From assembly GCF_003013815.1 (NCBI RefSeq), contig NZ_PRLH01000003.1, forward strand, positions 1-64,000: DNA of 64,000 bases, written 5' to 3'. Of this stretch, positions 44,091 through 54,250 are shown piece after piece. The position numbers were made by a program, and so were the translations under genes. Source of the DNA: Cyanothece sp. BG0011. Its GTDB lineage: Bacteria > Cyanobacteriota > Cyanobacteriia > Cyanobacteriales > Microcystaceae. The notes under the pieces are model-generated. The model made no database searches and had not been told where the DNA came from. It saw only the letters and a list, made by a program, of their open reading frames with translations. Positions within the stretch are counted from its first letter, which is position 1, and each line of letters opens with the position of its first letter.

Positions 44091-44575
44091 GTGTTGTCGT
44101 GTCAATCCTCTTTAAACTGATGGCTGATAGCTGAATTCCTACCCAAGATATGATGAGTATTGCCTATTCTGACATCTTGCACCAGAACAAGTAAACTTAA
44201 TAATCACCGAGAAGGCAATCAATTTGTAATAAGTTAGCGTCAAAATAAACAAGGTGTAGGGTGTAGGGTGTAGGAAGCAGAGGAAAATTAAAACGATTGC
44301 CTCTTGCCTTTTGCCTCTTGCCTGCCCCCCTTATAAAGGGGGGTGTGGGGGGTGTGGGGGGTGTGGGGGGTAAGGGGGGTGTTAGCGAAGGTGCAAGATA
44401 TGAGTATTGGCTGTTCCTAAAGAGTGACATCAAAACGTCATCTATCTGTCATAAGGTTGTCATATCTCCCCCTTATAGTAAAAAATGTCAGTCCAAAAAA
44501 AGCCGTTTTCCCATCATTCACTCCTCACATGGACTGACTTTTTCTCTATTATTGACAATATAAATAAAACCAACC
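44091..44575. other. Long spacer upstream of the HtrA gene
   Basis: About 485 bases. It holds GGTGTAG heptamers (about 44255-44273), TTGCCTC-type repeats (44299-44322) and the third G-rich block (44321-44380). A hairpin at about 44485-44540 (GTCAGTCCA with TGGACTGAC) lies just before the HtrA start and could be a leader structure. Short frames here are low-complexity and not genes. Confidence 0.5.
44321..44380. repeat. C/G-rich tandem repeat with TTATAA core (copy 3)
   Basis: CCTGCCCCCCTTATAAAGGGGGG, with the same palindromic core as copy 2, then three GTGTGGGGGG units and TAAGGGGGG. Confidence 0.85.
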
Positions 44576-45885
<1,310 letters not shown>

Positions 45886-45886
45886 C

Positions 45887-46969
45887 CTAAGCAACAGTAA
45901 TCTCAGAAGATAAATAAACATCTTGAATGAGATGAAATAGCTTAACCCCTTCTTCTAGGGGGCGTTGAAAGGTTTTGCGGCCAGAAATTAAACCACAACC
46001 ACCAGCCCGTTTATTAATAACTGCGGTACGAATGGCCTCGGCAAAATCATTCTTTCCCGATGCGCCACCGGAGTTAATTAAACCGCTTCTGCCGGCGTAA
46101 CAATTTAACACTTGATAACGGGTTAAATCGATGGGATGGTCACTGGTTAATTCAGTGTAAACCTTTTCATCGGTTCGCCCATATTTCTCATTAGTTGCCT
46201 TCGCTACGGCTTCATAACCTCGGTTACAATTAGGTAATTTCTGTTTAATAATATCGGCCTCGATAGTCACCCCGATATGATTAGCTTGCCCAGTTAAATC
46301 GGCCGCTAAATGATAATCTTGATCTTGTTTAAAAATATCGTTTCTCAAATAACACCATAACACTGTGGCCATGCCTAATTCATGGGCTTTGGCAAAGGCT
46401 TTACTCACTTCTTGAATTTGACGGTTGGATTCAGCCGACCCAAAATAAATGGTAGCCCCAACAGCAACGGCCCCTAAATTCCAAGCTTGCTCAACTTGAC
46501 CAAACATAATTTGATCGGCACTATTGGGATAAGTTAACAGTTCACTATGGTTTAACTTCACTAAAAAAGGGAGACGATGGGCATATTTACGAGACATCAT
46601 CCCTAATACCCCTAGGGTAGTGGCGACGGCGTTACAACCCCCTTCTAGGGCTAATTTAACAATATTTTCGGGGTCAAAATAAGCAGGGTTTGGGGCAAAA
46701 GACGCAGCCCCAGAATGTTCGATGCCTTGGTCTACCGGTAAAATGGAGAGATAACCGGTATTGGCTAATCTTCCTGTAGAATAAAGTTGTTGGAGACTGC
46801 GTAAAACTTGAGGGTTGCGATCGCTTTGAGAAAAAATGCGCTCAACAAAATCTTCTCCAGGTAAATGTAATAAAGATTGAGGAATCTTCGCTTTATGATT
46901 AAGAAGACTGTCGGCTTCTTCCCCTAAATAAGATTCTATGGTTTCGGGTTTGAAGAGTGTAGCTGTCAT
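45887..46969 (-). CDS. Class I fructose-bisphosphate aldolase
   Basis: A 360-residue Schiff-base aldolase of the bacterial (DhnA-like) class I type. It interconverts fructose 1,6-bisphosphate with glyceraldehyde 3-phosphate and [41 protein letters not shown] and [17 protein letters not shown] are family signatures. Cyanobacteria usually also have a class II enzyme for the main flux. It is transcribed alone, converging on the protease gene. Confidence 0.93.
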   Translation of the reverse strand: MTATLFKPETIESYLGEEADSLLNHKAKIPQSLLHLPGEDFVERIFSQSDRNPQVLRSLQQLYSTGRLANTGYLSILPVDQGIEHSGAASFAPNPAYFDPENIVKLALEGGCNAVATTLGVLGMMSRKYAHRLPFLVKLNHSELLTYPNSADQIMFGQVEQAWNLGAVAVGATIYFGSAESNRQIQEVSKAFAKAHELGMATVLWCYLRNDIFKQDQDYHLAADLTGQANHIGVTIEADIIKQKLPNCNRGYEAVAKATNEKYGRTDEKVYTELTSDHPIDLTRYQVLNCYAGRSGLINSGGASGKNDFAEAIRTAVINKRAGGCGLISGRKTFQRPLEEGVKLFHLIQDVYLSSEITVA

Positions 46970-47111
46970 AGAATTCTTTTGGTATTAATTCGTCTCATCT
47001 ATTATAAGAAGAATGCAAAGGGTTTCCCAAACATGAAATAATTAGTAACTTTTTAAACTTATTTTTTATTTAAAAAGATAGAGAAAAAAACAGTCTATCT
47101 CTATCATAAGT

Positions 47112-47702
47112 ATGAGATCCTCATTAGATGGATGGGGGATTAAACTTTCTACAATCAAGAAGCCAATGACAAAAAAAATACTTTCATCTGAAAAAATTCG
47201 ACGAGTTATCACTCGTTTAGCATCTCAAGTGATCGAAAAATCAGGAAATTTGTCTGATATTGTTTTATTGGGAATTCATACAAGAGGGGTTCCTTTAGCT
47301 TATATGTTAGCCCAACAAATTGAACTTTTAGAAGACATAAAAGTGCCAGTGGGTGCCATTGATGTTACCTTTTATCGAGATGATTTAGATCGCATTAAAA
47401 CCCGAACCCCAGCTAAAACGAAAGTTCCCATTGATCTCACAGGAAAAATTGTTATTTTAGTGGATGATGTTATCTATAAAGGTCGGACTATTCGCGCGGC
47501 TTTAAATGCTGTTACTGAATACGGAAGACCGAAAATGATCCGCTTATTAGTATTAGTTGATAGGGGCCATCGAGAGTTACCTATTCATCCTGATTTTACA
47601 GGAAAAAAATTACCCACTTCTTCCGAGGAACAAGTCAAAGTTTATTTACAAGAAATCGATGGCCGTGATGCCGTAGAATTATTAAAACAGACGACAGATT
47701 AA
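47112..47702 (+). CDS. pyrR: PyrR bifunctional regulator / uracil phosphoribosyltransferase
   Basis: 196 residues from the ATG at 47112, or 178 from the ATG at 47166 ([14 protein letters not shown]), which fits the usual family length better. The PRPP-binding loop is [28 protein letters not shown] and [13 protein letters not shown] are PyrR landmarks. In other bacteria PyrR binds pyr mRNA; whether it regulates here is unknown, because the pyrB leader shows no obvious PyrR element. cinA follows after 6 bases. Confidence 0.93.
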   Translation: MRSSLDGWGIKLSTIKKPMTKKILSSEKIRRVITRLASQVIEKSGNLSDIVLLGIHTRGVPLAYMLAQQIELLEDIKVPVGAIDVTFYRDDLDRIKTRTPAKTKVPIDLTGKIVILVDDVIYKGRTIRAALNAVTEYGRPKMIRLLVLVDRGHRELPIHPDFTGKKLPTSSEEQVKVYLQEIDGRDAVELLKQTTD

Positions 47703-47708
47703 TAGAGA

Positions 47709-48959
47709 ATGAGTGCAGAAATTATTTGCGTTGGTACCGAACTGTTATTAGGAGACATTATTAATACTAATGTTCAATTTTTGGCCAAAGAATTGGCTAG
47801 TTTAGGGATTCCCCATTACTATCAAACTGTGGTGGGAGATAACCCCACTCGCCTCAGAGAAGTGATTACCATTGCCAGTAAAAGGGCCTCTATTCTACTG
47901 TTTACTGGGGGTTTGGGACCCACTCCCGATGATTTAACCACCGAAACCCTTGCCCAATGTTTTAATCGTCCTTTAATGGAAAAAGCAGAGATTATTGAAG
48001 ATATTAAGGAAAAATTTCAGGCTAGGGGACGGCAAATGAGCGATAATAACCGTAAACAAGCCTTAATTCCTAGGGGGGCGACTATTTTACCTAACCCCAC
48101 GGGAACTGCCCCCGGCATCATCTGGGAACCAGTTCCTAATTTGACGATTATGACCTTTCCTGGAGTCCCTTCGGAAATGAAGCGGATGTGGGCAGAAACG
48201 GCGGTTCCTCACCTGAAAAGCCAGGGTTGGGGCAAAGAAATCATTTTTAGCAGAATGCTGCGGTTTAGGGGCATTGGTGAGTCTTCTTTGGCCGCTAAAG
48301 TTAATCAATTTTTTGACTTGACAAATCCGACCGTTGCCCCTTATGCTTCCTTGGGAGAAGTTCGCCTACGCATTTCGGCAAAAACAGCCTCTGAAACCGA
48401 AGCAAACGCTATCATTGAACCGGTAGCCCAAGAGATTATTAAAATTGCGGGAGAAGACTATTTTGGCCAAGATGATGACACTTTAGCTAACGTAGTCGGG
48501 GCATTATTACGGCACAAACAACAAACCGTATCCGTCGCGGAGTCTTGCACCGGTGGCGGTTTAGGGGCAATGTTCACGGAAATAGCCGGCAGTTCGGACT
48601 ATTTTTGGGGTGGAGTGATTGCTTATGATAACCGTGTGAAAATGTCCCTTTTAGATGTCAGTGAAACAGCTTTAGACCATCACGGGGCAGTGAGTGATAT
48701 CGTAGCGCAACAAATGGCCTTAGGGATTAAAAAGCGGTTGGGGACTGATTGGGGAGTGAGTATTACGGGTATTGCCGGACCGAGTGGGGGAACCGATATT
48801 AAACCGGTGGGTTTGGTGTATATTGGTATTGCTGATCCTGATGGTAACGTTGAGAGTGTTGAATGTACGTTTGGCGATCGCAGTCGGGATATTATTCGCT
48901 ATTTAAGCAGTTGTACCGCATTAGATCAACTGAGACGGAAATTATCCCGTTGTTATTAA
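47709..48959 (+). CDS. cinA: CinA family protein, nicotinamide nucleotide deamidase domain
   Basis: A 416-residue protein. Residues 1-170 are the MoeA/MogA-like COG1058 domain (AEIICVGTELLLGDIINTN, FTGGLGPTPDDLT); residues about 250-410 are the PncC domain (SVAESCTGGGLGAMFTEIAGSSDYFWGG, ITGIAGPSGGT). It removes amide from nicotinamide mononucleotide for NAD recycling. It is tightly coupled to pyrR. Confidence 0.94.
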   Translation: MSAEIICVGTELLLGDIINTNVQFLAKELASLGIPHYYQTVVGDNPTRLREVITIASKRASILLFTGGLGPTPDDLTTETLAQCFNRPLMEKAEIIEDIKEKFQARGRQMSDNNRKQALIPRGATILPNPTGTAPGIIWEPVPNLTIMTFPGVPSEMKRMWAETAVPHLKSQGWGKEIIFSRMLRFRGIGESSLAAKVNQFFDLTNPTVAPYASLGEVRLRISAKTASETEANAIIEPVAQEIIKIAGEDYFGQDDDTLANVVGALLRHKQQTVSVAESCTGGGLGAMFTEIAGSSDYFWGGVIAYDNRVKMSLLDVSETALDHHGAVSDIVAQQMALGIKKRLGTDWGVSITGIAGPSGGTDIKPVGLVYIGIADPDGNVESVECTFGDRSRDIIRYLSSCTALDQLRRKLSRCY

Positions 48960-49058
48960 CGATTTGAGTTACTTAAAAAAGAAAGATGAAACATAATTAT
49001 TTTTTACTTTTAATAGATTAGTAAAATCGTAACTGTTCAATCAAGGAAGATTAAGAGA

Positions 49059-49505
49059 ATGAGTCAAGTTTTTCCTATGGTTCCAGCTTCAAATAAAACT
49101 CTTTTATCAATCGGTATTTTTGCTATTTTAATGTTAGGTTTATTTTGTCTTTCTCTATTTATTGCTTATTCCTGCCAACAAGTAAAATTTGAAGTGTCAG
49201 AGCAACAATTGAACATTACCGGGGATTTATACGGGCGAACTATTCCTTTAAATTCTTTGGTTATTGATGAGGCGAAAGTTATTAAATTAGATCAAGAATC
49301 TCCTTATCAACCTCGTTGGCGAACCAATGGAATTGGATTACCTGGCTATCAATCAGGATGGTTTAAACTTAAGAATGGAGAAAAAGCTCTTTTATTTGTC
49401 ACTGAAAAAAATGAGGTTGTTTATTTACCTACAGTTGAGGGTTATTCTCTTTTAATGAGTGTTAAACAGCCAACAGAGTTATTAGAATCTCTCAAGCATT
49501 CTTAA
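49059..49505 (+). CDS. Membrane-anchored PH-like domain protein
   Basis: A 148-residue protein with one membrane helix (residues 14-36) and a C-terminal domain reading QVKFEVSEQQLNITGDLYGRTIPLNSL and GYQSGWFKLKNGEKALLFVTEKNEVVYLPT, which fits the bacterial PH domain seen in YdbT/YdbS-like proteins. The start follows a GGAAGATTAAGAG region. The function is unknown. It is followed by about 300 non-coding bases. Confidence 0.75.
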   Translation: MSQVFPMVPASNKTLLSIGIFAILMLGLFCLSLFIAYSCQQVKFEVSEQQLNITGDLYGRTIPLNSLVIDEAKVIKLDQESPYQPRWRTNGIGLPGYQSGWFKLKNGEKALLFVTEKNEVVYLPTVEGYSLLMSVKQPTELLESLKHS

Positions 49506-49802
49506 CACCTTCTTCTCAAACTCCGTCAAATAAGGTCGACCTATTTTCCCTAAACTAGCTCATATAGCTTTAGCCGTTTGGCTAATTAAGTTGAAAGAAA
49601 GATTGATTACACTGTTTTTGTAACAAATATTAACGTCTGATTAAAGTTGATGGACTTACAATAAAGTTATGAGTTGATGACATTTCACGACAAAGATACT
49701 TGAGTTGTGAGCTTTATTGCAGTCAGTGTACATCTAATCCCAATCTAGTTCAAACAAAAGAATAATCAATTTAAATGAATGAAAAAATGGAGAGTAATTA
49801 TT
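49506..49802. other. Intergenic region upstream of the 51-aa protein
   Basis: About 300 A+T-rich bases without a gene or clear hairpin. The leader is long for such a small gene. Confidence 0.35.
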
Positions 49803-49958
49803 ATGCACGATATGTATTTTAAGCCTTTAGACGAGGAAGAACGCAAAAAGAATCAATATTTAGAACAGGTTAACCACGCACCTTACTTTATGATCTCTAT
49901 GATTATCATGGCACTGTTGGTTTTGTTTACCACTACTGTGCTTTTAGGGGTGTTTTAA
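49803..49958 (+). CDS. Small single-helix membrane protein (51 aa)
   Basis: An ATG at 49803, preceded by a GGAG about 10 bases upstream, opens a 51-residue frame: an acidic/basic N-terminus (MHDMYFKPLDEEERKKNQYL) and a C-terminal helix (PYFMISMIIMALLVLFTTTVLLGVF). The composition and ribosome site favour a real gene. Small one-helix proteins are common subunits of cyanobacterial photosynthetic and NDH complexes; no match is recognised, so that role is only a possibility. Confidence 0.65.
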   Translation: MHDMYFKPLDEEERKKNQYLEQVNHAPYFMISMIIMALLVLFTTTVLLGVF

Positions 49959-49974
49959 CCGAATGTCGGGCAGA

Positions 49975-50395
49975 ATTCCCTTATCCTCTACAGGTTAGGG
50001 ATGAATGCAAGGGCCTACGCATAAACGGCGCAGCCTCCACTTTCTCGTAGTTTGTGTTATACTGAGTGCTGGTTGCGACCCACCTGACCGACTAAGAGGC
50101 CCCGCAAGACGGATAAAGTATGTACTCGGCGGCAGATCAGGGAAAAGATTGTACAAGAATAAGAAAGTAGGCAGTAATAACGTAAGTCCAAAGTGCAATC
50201 TCGACAAAAAGTAATTACTCCTTGGGAAGCAGGGAGTCTGCCTGTGGAGGCTGTATAAGACCGAGATAAGATTCGTCTTATGGAGGCAACGGCCAGTGAG
50301 ACGGGAAGCCTCGAAGACGAATAAAACCGTCCTTGGGTTTAGTTGTTGTTGGAAGCCCCAACTTCAGCGAAGCAAGTTGGGGTACTTCACGGTCT
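49975..50395 (+). mobile_element. Orphan TnpB element right end with guide-RNA-like sequence
   Basis: No tnpB is present, but one frame still reads like the tail of a cyanobacterial tnpB and its trailing region: AGSLPVEAV, a stop, then DRDKIRLMEATASETGSLEDE and a stop at about 50325. This is followed by a CCCCAACTT/AAGTTGGGG hairpin (50356-50382) and TACTTCAC, the classic right end of these elements. The stretch from about 50010 to 50390 is G+C-richer than its flanks and strongly folded. The family call rests on memory of similar right ends. Confidence 0.65.
50356..50382 (+). repeat. Right-end hairpin of the TnpB remnant
   Basis: A 9-bp stem CCCCAACTT/AAGTTGGGG with loop CAGCGAAGC lies 8 bases before a TTCAC end. 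In IS200/IS605-type elements such a hairpin marks the right boundary. Confidence 0.7.
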
Positions 50396-50556
50396 CTGCT
50401 ATAACTTTAGGGTAGGATTGCCCCATCCTACCTATCATAGTGCGATCTCGAAGAGATACGCTGTGGAGTGTGCCAATATTGTAGGTTGGGTTGAGGGACG
50501 AAACCCAACAAGATAAGAGATTTTTGGTTATTTCTGGCTTTAGCTTATTTAAAAAA

Positions 50557-50629
50557 TGGAGAATAGCGGACTTGAACCGCTGACATCCTGCTTGCAAAGC
50601 AGGCGCTCTACCAACTGAGCTAATTCCCC
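50557..50629 (-). tRNA. tRNA-Ala (anticodon UGC)
   Basis: On the minus strand a 73-base cloverleaf is complete: acceptor GGGGAAT with ATTCTCC (one G-U pair), D arm AGCTCAGTTGGTAGAGC, anticodon stem CCTGC/GCAGG around TTTGCAA giving anticodon UGC, and T arm GCGGTTCAAGTCCGC. The discriminator is A and the CCA end is not encoded. It is single and not part of an rRNA operon. Confidence 0.97.
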
Positions 50630-50798
50630 AAACAGAGCAACCGACTTTTTTTGTGTCGATATTTTACTCACTCTTACAATTATACACAGACTTATCTAAA
50701 ATAGGCAAGGGGTGAATAAAAAAATTTCCTCCTGACCTTACCCTAACTAATTCAGTAACAAAACTGATCACTGGTAACTGATCACTGATAACTGAAAC

Positions 50799-51686
50799 AT
50801 GACTTACACTGTCGCCACTTTCTACAAGTTTATCCCCTTCCCCGACTCTGCCGAAAAACAAGGCAGAATCTTGGAATATTGCCAAAATCATCAGATTAAA
50901 GGCACGATACTATTATCCCACGAAGGAATTAACGGAACCATCGCCGGAACGGCTGATAATATTGAAGCCGTTTTAAACTATTTACGCCAGGATGAACGTT
51001 TAGCTGACTTAGAGGTTAAATATTCTACGGCGGATAATTTTCCTTTTGAACGAATAAAAGTACGGTTAAAAAAAGAAATTGTTACCCTAGGAATGCCAGA
51101 GGTTAACCCGAATGAACAAGTGGGAACCTATGTGACTCCTGAACAATGGAATGACTTAATTAAGGACGAAGAAACTATTGTTATTGATACCAGAAATAAC
51201 TATGAAGTGGATATCGGAACCTTTGAAGGTGCCATTAATCCTCAGACCCAATCTTTTAGAGAATTTCCTGATTATGTACAGCAAAATTTAGATCCGAACA
51301 AGCACAAAAAAATAGCTATGTTTTGTACGGGTGGAATACGCTGTGAAAAAGCAACTTCTTTCTTGTTAAAACAAGGATTTTCTGAAGTGTATCATCTTAA
51401 AGGTGGTATTTTAAAGTATTTAGAAGAAGTGCCTGAAGATCAAAGTTTATGGCAAGGAGAATGTTTTGTTTTTGATGAACGAGTGGCCGTTAAACATCAG
51501 TTAGAAACAGGTAGTTATGAAATGTGTTTAGGGTGTGGTCATCCCATTTCAGAACAAGATAAAACATCTAATAAATATGAGGAAGGTGTTTCTTGTCCCC
51601 ATTGTTACGATAGTTTAACCCCTGAAAAGATGGCTAAACAAAGAGAGAAACAAAGACAATTATGGCAAAAGAAAAAAACAACATAA
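50799..51686 (+). CDS. trhO: tRNA uridine(34) hydroxylase TrhO (rhodanese domain)
   Basis: A 295-residue protein of the YceA/TrhO family. An N-terminal acylphosphatase-like domain (residues 1-95, IKGTILLSHEGINGTIAGT) is followed by a rhodanese domain with catalytic C176 in MFCTGGIRCEKAT, and a C-terminal zinc-binding-like segment (CLGCGHPISE...CPHCYD). It hydroxylates U34 of certain tRNAs, including tRNA-Ala; a tRNA-Ala(UGC) gene lies just upstream, probably by chance. cbiD follows and overlaps or abuts it. Confidence 0.93.
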   Translation: MTYTVATFYKFIPFPDSAEKQGRILEYCQNHQIKGTILLSHEGINGTIAGTADNIEAVLNYLRQDERLADLEVKYSTADNFPFERIKVRLKKEIVTLGMPEVNPNEQVGTYVTPEQWNDLIKDEETIVIDTRNNYEVDIGTFEGAINPQTQSFREFPDYVQQNLDPNKHKKIAMFCTGGIRCEKATSFLLKQGFSEVYHLKGGILKYLEEVPEDQSLWQGECFVFDERVAVKHQLETGSYEMCLGCGHPISEQDKTSNKYEEGVSCPHCYDSLTPEKMAKQREKQRQLWQKKKTT

Positions 51687-51688
51687 AG

Positions 51689-52825
51689 ATGACTAAACCT
51701 CGCGCTGGCTATACGTTACCTGTGTTCGCTTGTGCCTCTGCGATCGCAGCTTTACAGCATTTACAAAATAACCAAAATAATGAGACAGTTTCCTTCGATT
51801 TGATCGAACCATCTGAAACAGTAACGATTCCTATTCAACAAGTGGCTAAAATAAACAAGAATACTGCTTTAGCTATTACTATTAGTGATCCAGGAGATAA
51901 TTTAGATTTGACCCGAAATACCCCAATTTGGGCAACGGTAGAACTGAGAGAAAATAGTGATAAAAATGAACAAGAACAAATCATTATCAAAGGAGGAGAA
52001 GGGATAGGTAAACAGATTAAATCTAATAATAAAGATGCGATTTATTCCTACGCCAATAAACTATTAAAGCACAACTTAAAACAATATTTAAACCCAACAG
52101 AAGCCATAATCATTACTATTATCTTACCCGAAGGCAAAAAGTTAGCAAAACGAACATCTAACGAGGCGTTTGGCGTAATTGAAGGACTATCTTTATTAGG
52201 AACTTCTGGTATTTCTCAGCCCTTGAGTTCTCCTGATCAATTAAATAGTTATCAACAAGAATTAAAAGAAAAAGCAAAACAATTTGATACCTTAGTCTTT
52301 TGCTTAGGAGAAAATGGCTTAGATTTGGCTAGAAAATCAGGTATCAATTCCCAACAATTAATTAAAACTGCTAACTGGTTAGGTCCCTTGTTAGTAACAG
52401 CAGCAACAGAAAAAATAAACGCTATTTTATTATTTGGTTATCATGGAAAACTGATAAAATTAGCAGGGGGAATCTTTCATACTCATCACCATTTAGCCGA
52501 TGGAAGACTAGAAATATTAGTCAGTCATGGGGTAAAAATGGGTTTAGATAATGCAATTTTACAACAACTTTTAGACTGTGAAACCACAGAAGAAGCTTTA
52601 CAACTATTGAGAAAAATAGATGCAGAAACAAACAATACTTTTACCGAAAAAATTTATCAATCTATTGTAGAAACTATTGACAAAAGGACACAGTTGTATA
52701 TTAGAAAATATGTGGATTTTGATGTTAATATAGGTTCAATTGTATTTGGACGCGATCGCACTATTATTATGAGTAGTAAAACAGGAAAAAATTTACAACA
52801 GCAATTAACAACTCAACATGAATAA
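51689..52825 (+). CDS. cbiD: Cobalt-precorrin-5B C1-methyltransferase CbiD
   Basis: About 378 residues from the ATG at 51689 (MTKPRAGYTLPVFACASA), just after the trhO stop; an ATG at 51662 would give 387 residues and an overlap. CbiD methylates C1 of the corrin ring in anaerobic cobalamin synthesis. GYTLPVFACASAIAAL, GEGIGKQI and FGYHGKLIKLAGGIFHTHHHLADGR are family landmarks. The other cbi genes are elsewhere. Its last about 70 bases reappear at 53384-53454, beyond the neighbouring hicAB genes. Confidence 0.93.
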   Translation: MTKPRAGYTLPVFACASAIAALQHLQNNQNNETVSFDLIEPSETVTIPIQQVAKINKNTALAITISDPGDNLDLTRNTPIWATVELRENSDKNEQEQIIIKGGEGIGKQIKSNNKDAIYSYANKLLKHNLKQYLNPTEAIIITIILPEGKKLAKRTSNEAFGVIEGLSLLGTSGISQPLSSPDQLNSYQQELKEKAKQFDTLVFCLGENGLDLARKSGINSQQLIKTANWLGPLLVTAATEKINAILLFGYHGKLIKLAGGIFHTHHHLADGRLEILVSHGVKMGLDNAILQQLLDCETTEEALQLLRKIDAETNNTFTEKIYQSIVETIDKRTQLYIRKYVDFDVNIGSIVFGRDRTIIMSSKTGKNLQQQLTTQHE

Positions 52826-52857
52826 TTTTTTATTTTTTGATGCTTAAAGTCAATAAA

Positions 52858-53103
52858 TTAAAGATTGTCTAAAAATTCTTCCACTGTTACCCTTCCTTGA
52901 TTGAGAATATTTTTTAATGTTCCTACTGCGAGGGTTTTTCTTTGCAGAGGAATCACACAACCGACTTCAATTGTTTCCCCATCTTCACTTTTAAGTTCTT
53001 TTTTTAGAATTAAATGACTTCCCTTTTGACGAATTTTTACAAAGCCTAATTTTTCTAAGGTTTTGACAGTTTTTTGACTACTGATTCTAGGTAATTTAGG
53101 CAC
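52858..53103 (-). CDS. hicA: HicA-type mRNA interferase toxin
   Basis: An 81-residue YcfA/HicA protein. SQKTVKTLEKLGFVKIRQKGSHLILKK contains the conserved GSH; IPLQRKTLAVGTLKNILNQGRVTVEEFL completes the fold. Its start overlaps the end of the upstream hicB by 8 bases. The pair sits between cbiD and a second copy of the cbiD tail. Confidence 0.93.
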   Translation of the reverse strand: MPKLPRISSQKTVKTLEKLGFVKIRQKGSHLILKKELKSEDGETIEVGCVIPLQRKTLAVGTLKNILNQGRVTVEEFLDNL

Positions 53104-53302
53104 TTAATACCTCAAATGTTGTCAATAAACGAGGAGATGTTTGAGGTAAAGGAAATTCTTCTAAATATAGTTCTGTTGCTTCTTTTAGGTTAGCTAACGC
53201 TTCTTCTATGGTATCCCCTTGACTTGCTGTTCCTACCTCTGGACATTCAGCCACATATACATCTTCTTCCCAATAAATAATCGCCGTATACCTTCTATTC
53301 AT
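53096..53302 (-). CDS. hicB: HicB-type antitoxin (short)
   Basis: A 68-residue protein with the HicB core RRYTAIIYWEEDVYVAECPEVGTASQGDTIEEALANLKEATELYLEEF. It binds and neutralises HicA. No DNA-binding tail is present, as in other short HicB forms. It is transcribed before hicA. Confidence 0.93.
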   Translation of the reverse strand: MNRRYTAIIYWEEDVYVAECPEVGTASQGDTIEEALANLKEATELYLEEFPLPQTSPRLLTTFEVLSA

Positions 53303-53383
53303 TGCTAATTAATTCAGTTTAAATTGATTGAACACCCTAATTATATCAAAAGATGTTTAACTTATGTAGTAAAGGTATTATCT

Positions 53384-53454
53384 GCGATCGCCAAATTATT
53401 ATGAGCAGTAAAACAGGAAAAAATTTACAACATCAATTAACATCTCAAAAATAA
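53384..53454 (+). pseudogene. Duplicated 3' end of cbiD
   Basis: 71 bases nearly match the end of cbiD (52752-52825). Both contain GCGATCGC, then ATTATTATGAG, an AGTAAAACAGGAAAAAATTT block and a closing CAATTAACA. In frame it reads IIMSSKTGKNLQHQLTSQK and a stop, as against IIMSSKTGKNLQQQLTTQHE in the gene. The hicAB pair lies between the two copies. Confidence 0.85.
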
Positions 53455-53541
53455 TTAATTATTATTAATTATTTGGTAAAGAAGCTACTTTCTTGATTAT
53501 TATACTATCCTATAGTAGTGTGATATTTACTTTACATAATC

Positions 53542-54162
53542 ATGGTCAAAAACCCTTTATTTCCCTTAATTTTCAGTGCGTTAACCCTCATGACTATTCC
53601 CATGAATGCTCAAACCCCGGCCCCTTCTTTACAAGACTTAGTAGGTGCAAGAGGAAGCAGTGGAGAAAGGGAACTACAAAGTAGAGGATATGAATACATC
53701 AAAACAGAAAAATCCGAAGGTGATGCTTATTCCTATTGGAGAGAAACCAGTACAGGAAAATGTCTGACAGTTCGCACTTCTGATGGACGTTATCAATCTT
53801 TAGTGTATGCACCAGATTTTGATTGTCGAGTGGCACAATCAAGTGGTAGAAATATTACCATTAGTTTTCCCAGTGGGAGTCATTGTGGTACTTATGCAGG
53901 AAGGGTTAATGCAGGGGATACTTTTTTGTTAAATTTAGCTAGAGAGCAACAATTAATCATTGAAAAATCAACCCCTCATGATTATTCTGTGCAAGCTCCT
54001 AATGGCGAATATTTAGAAGTAATTCGACGATTTTCTAATAATCAAAATCAATATTGGACAGGAAATCAATCAGGCAATTTTAAAGTAGAAGTCGCCAGTG
54101 TTCCCCAAGGAAGACCTATAGATATTAAGTTTTGCGCCTATAGTGGAGAAGGAAACCTATAG
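53542..54162 (+). CDS. Secreted protein of unknown function
   Basis: A 206-residue protein with a signal peptide ending at about NAQ/TPAPS (residue 24). The mature part begins LQDLVGARGSSGERELQSRGYEYIKTEKSEGDAYSYWRETSTGKCLTVRTSDGRY, a pattern of small beta proteins I have seen in bacterial secreted proteins, and has four cysteines. No catalytic motif. It lies alone between the duplicated cbiD tail and a convergent hydrolase gene. Confidence 0.7.
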   Translation: MVKNPLFPLIFSALTLMTIPMNAQTPAPSLQDLVGARGSSGERELQSRGYEYIKTEKSEGDAYSYWRETSTGKCLTVRTSDGRYQSLVYAPDFDCRVAQSSGRNITISFPSGSHCGTYAGRVNAGDTFLLNLAREQQLIIEKSTPHDYSVQAPNGEYLEVIRRFSNNQNQYWTGNQSGNFKVEVASVPQGRPIDIKFCAYSGEGNL

Positions 54163-54250
54163 TGAATAAGGCAATTAAAACTTATCTAAAAATCCTTAAA
54201 TGATTGTTCAAGTAGCAGAAGAATAGTGTCTACATTAGTCACTATTCATT

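Noticed and set aside
44197-44563. Frames of 78-88 codons around the third G-rich block
   Set aside because: They are made of G-V-G and P-T-P repeats from the tandem repeat and are not genes.
47112-47165. PyrR RNA-binding leader control of pyrB
   Set aside because: The pyrB leader shows no anti-terminator/terminator pair by eye, so regulation by PyrR is not claimed.
50005-50214. Open frames on both strands inside the TnpB remnant
   Set aside because: The stretch is a structured right-end/RNA region; the predicted peptides have no family character.
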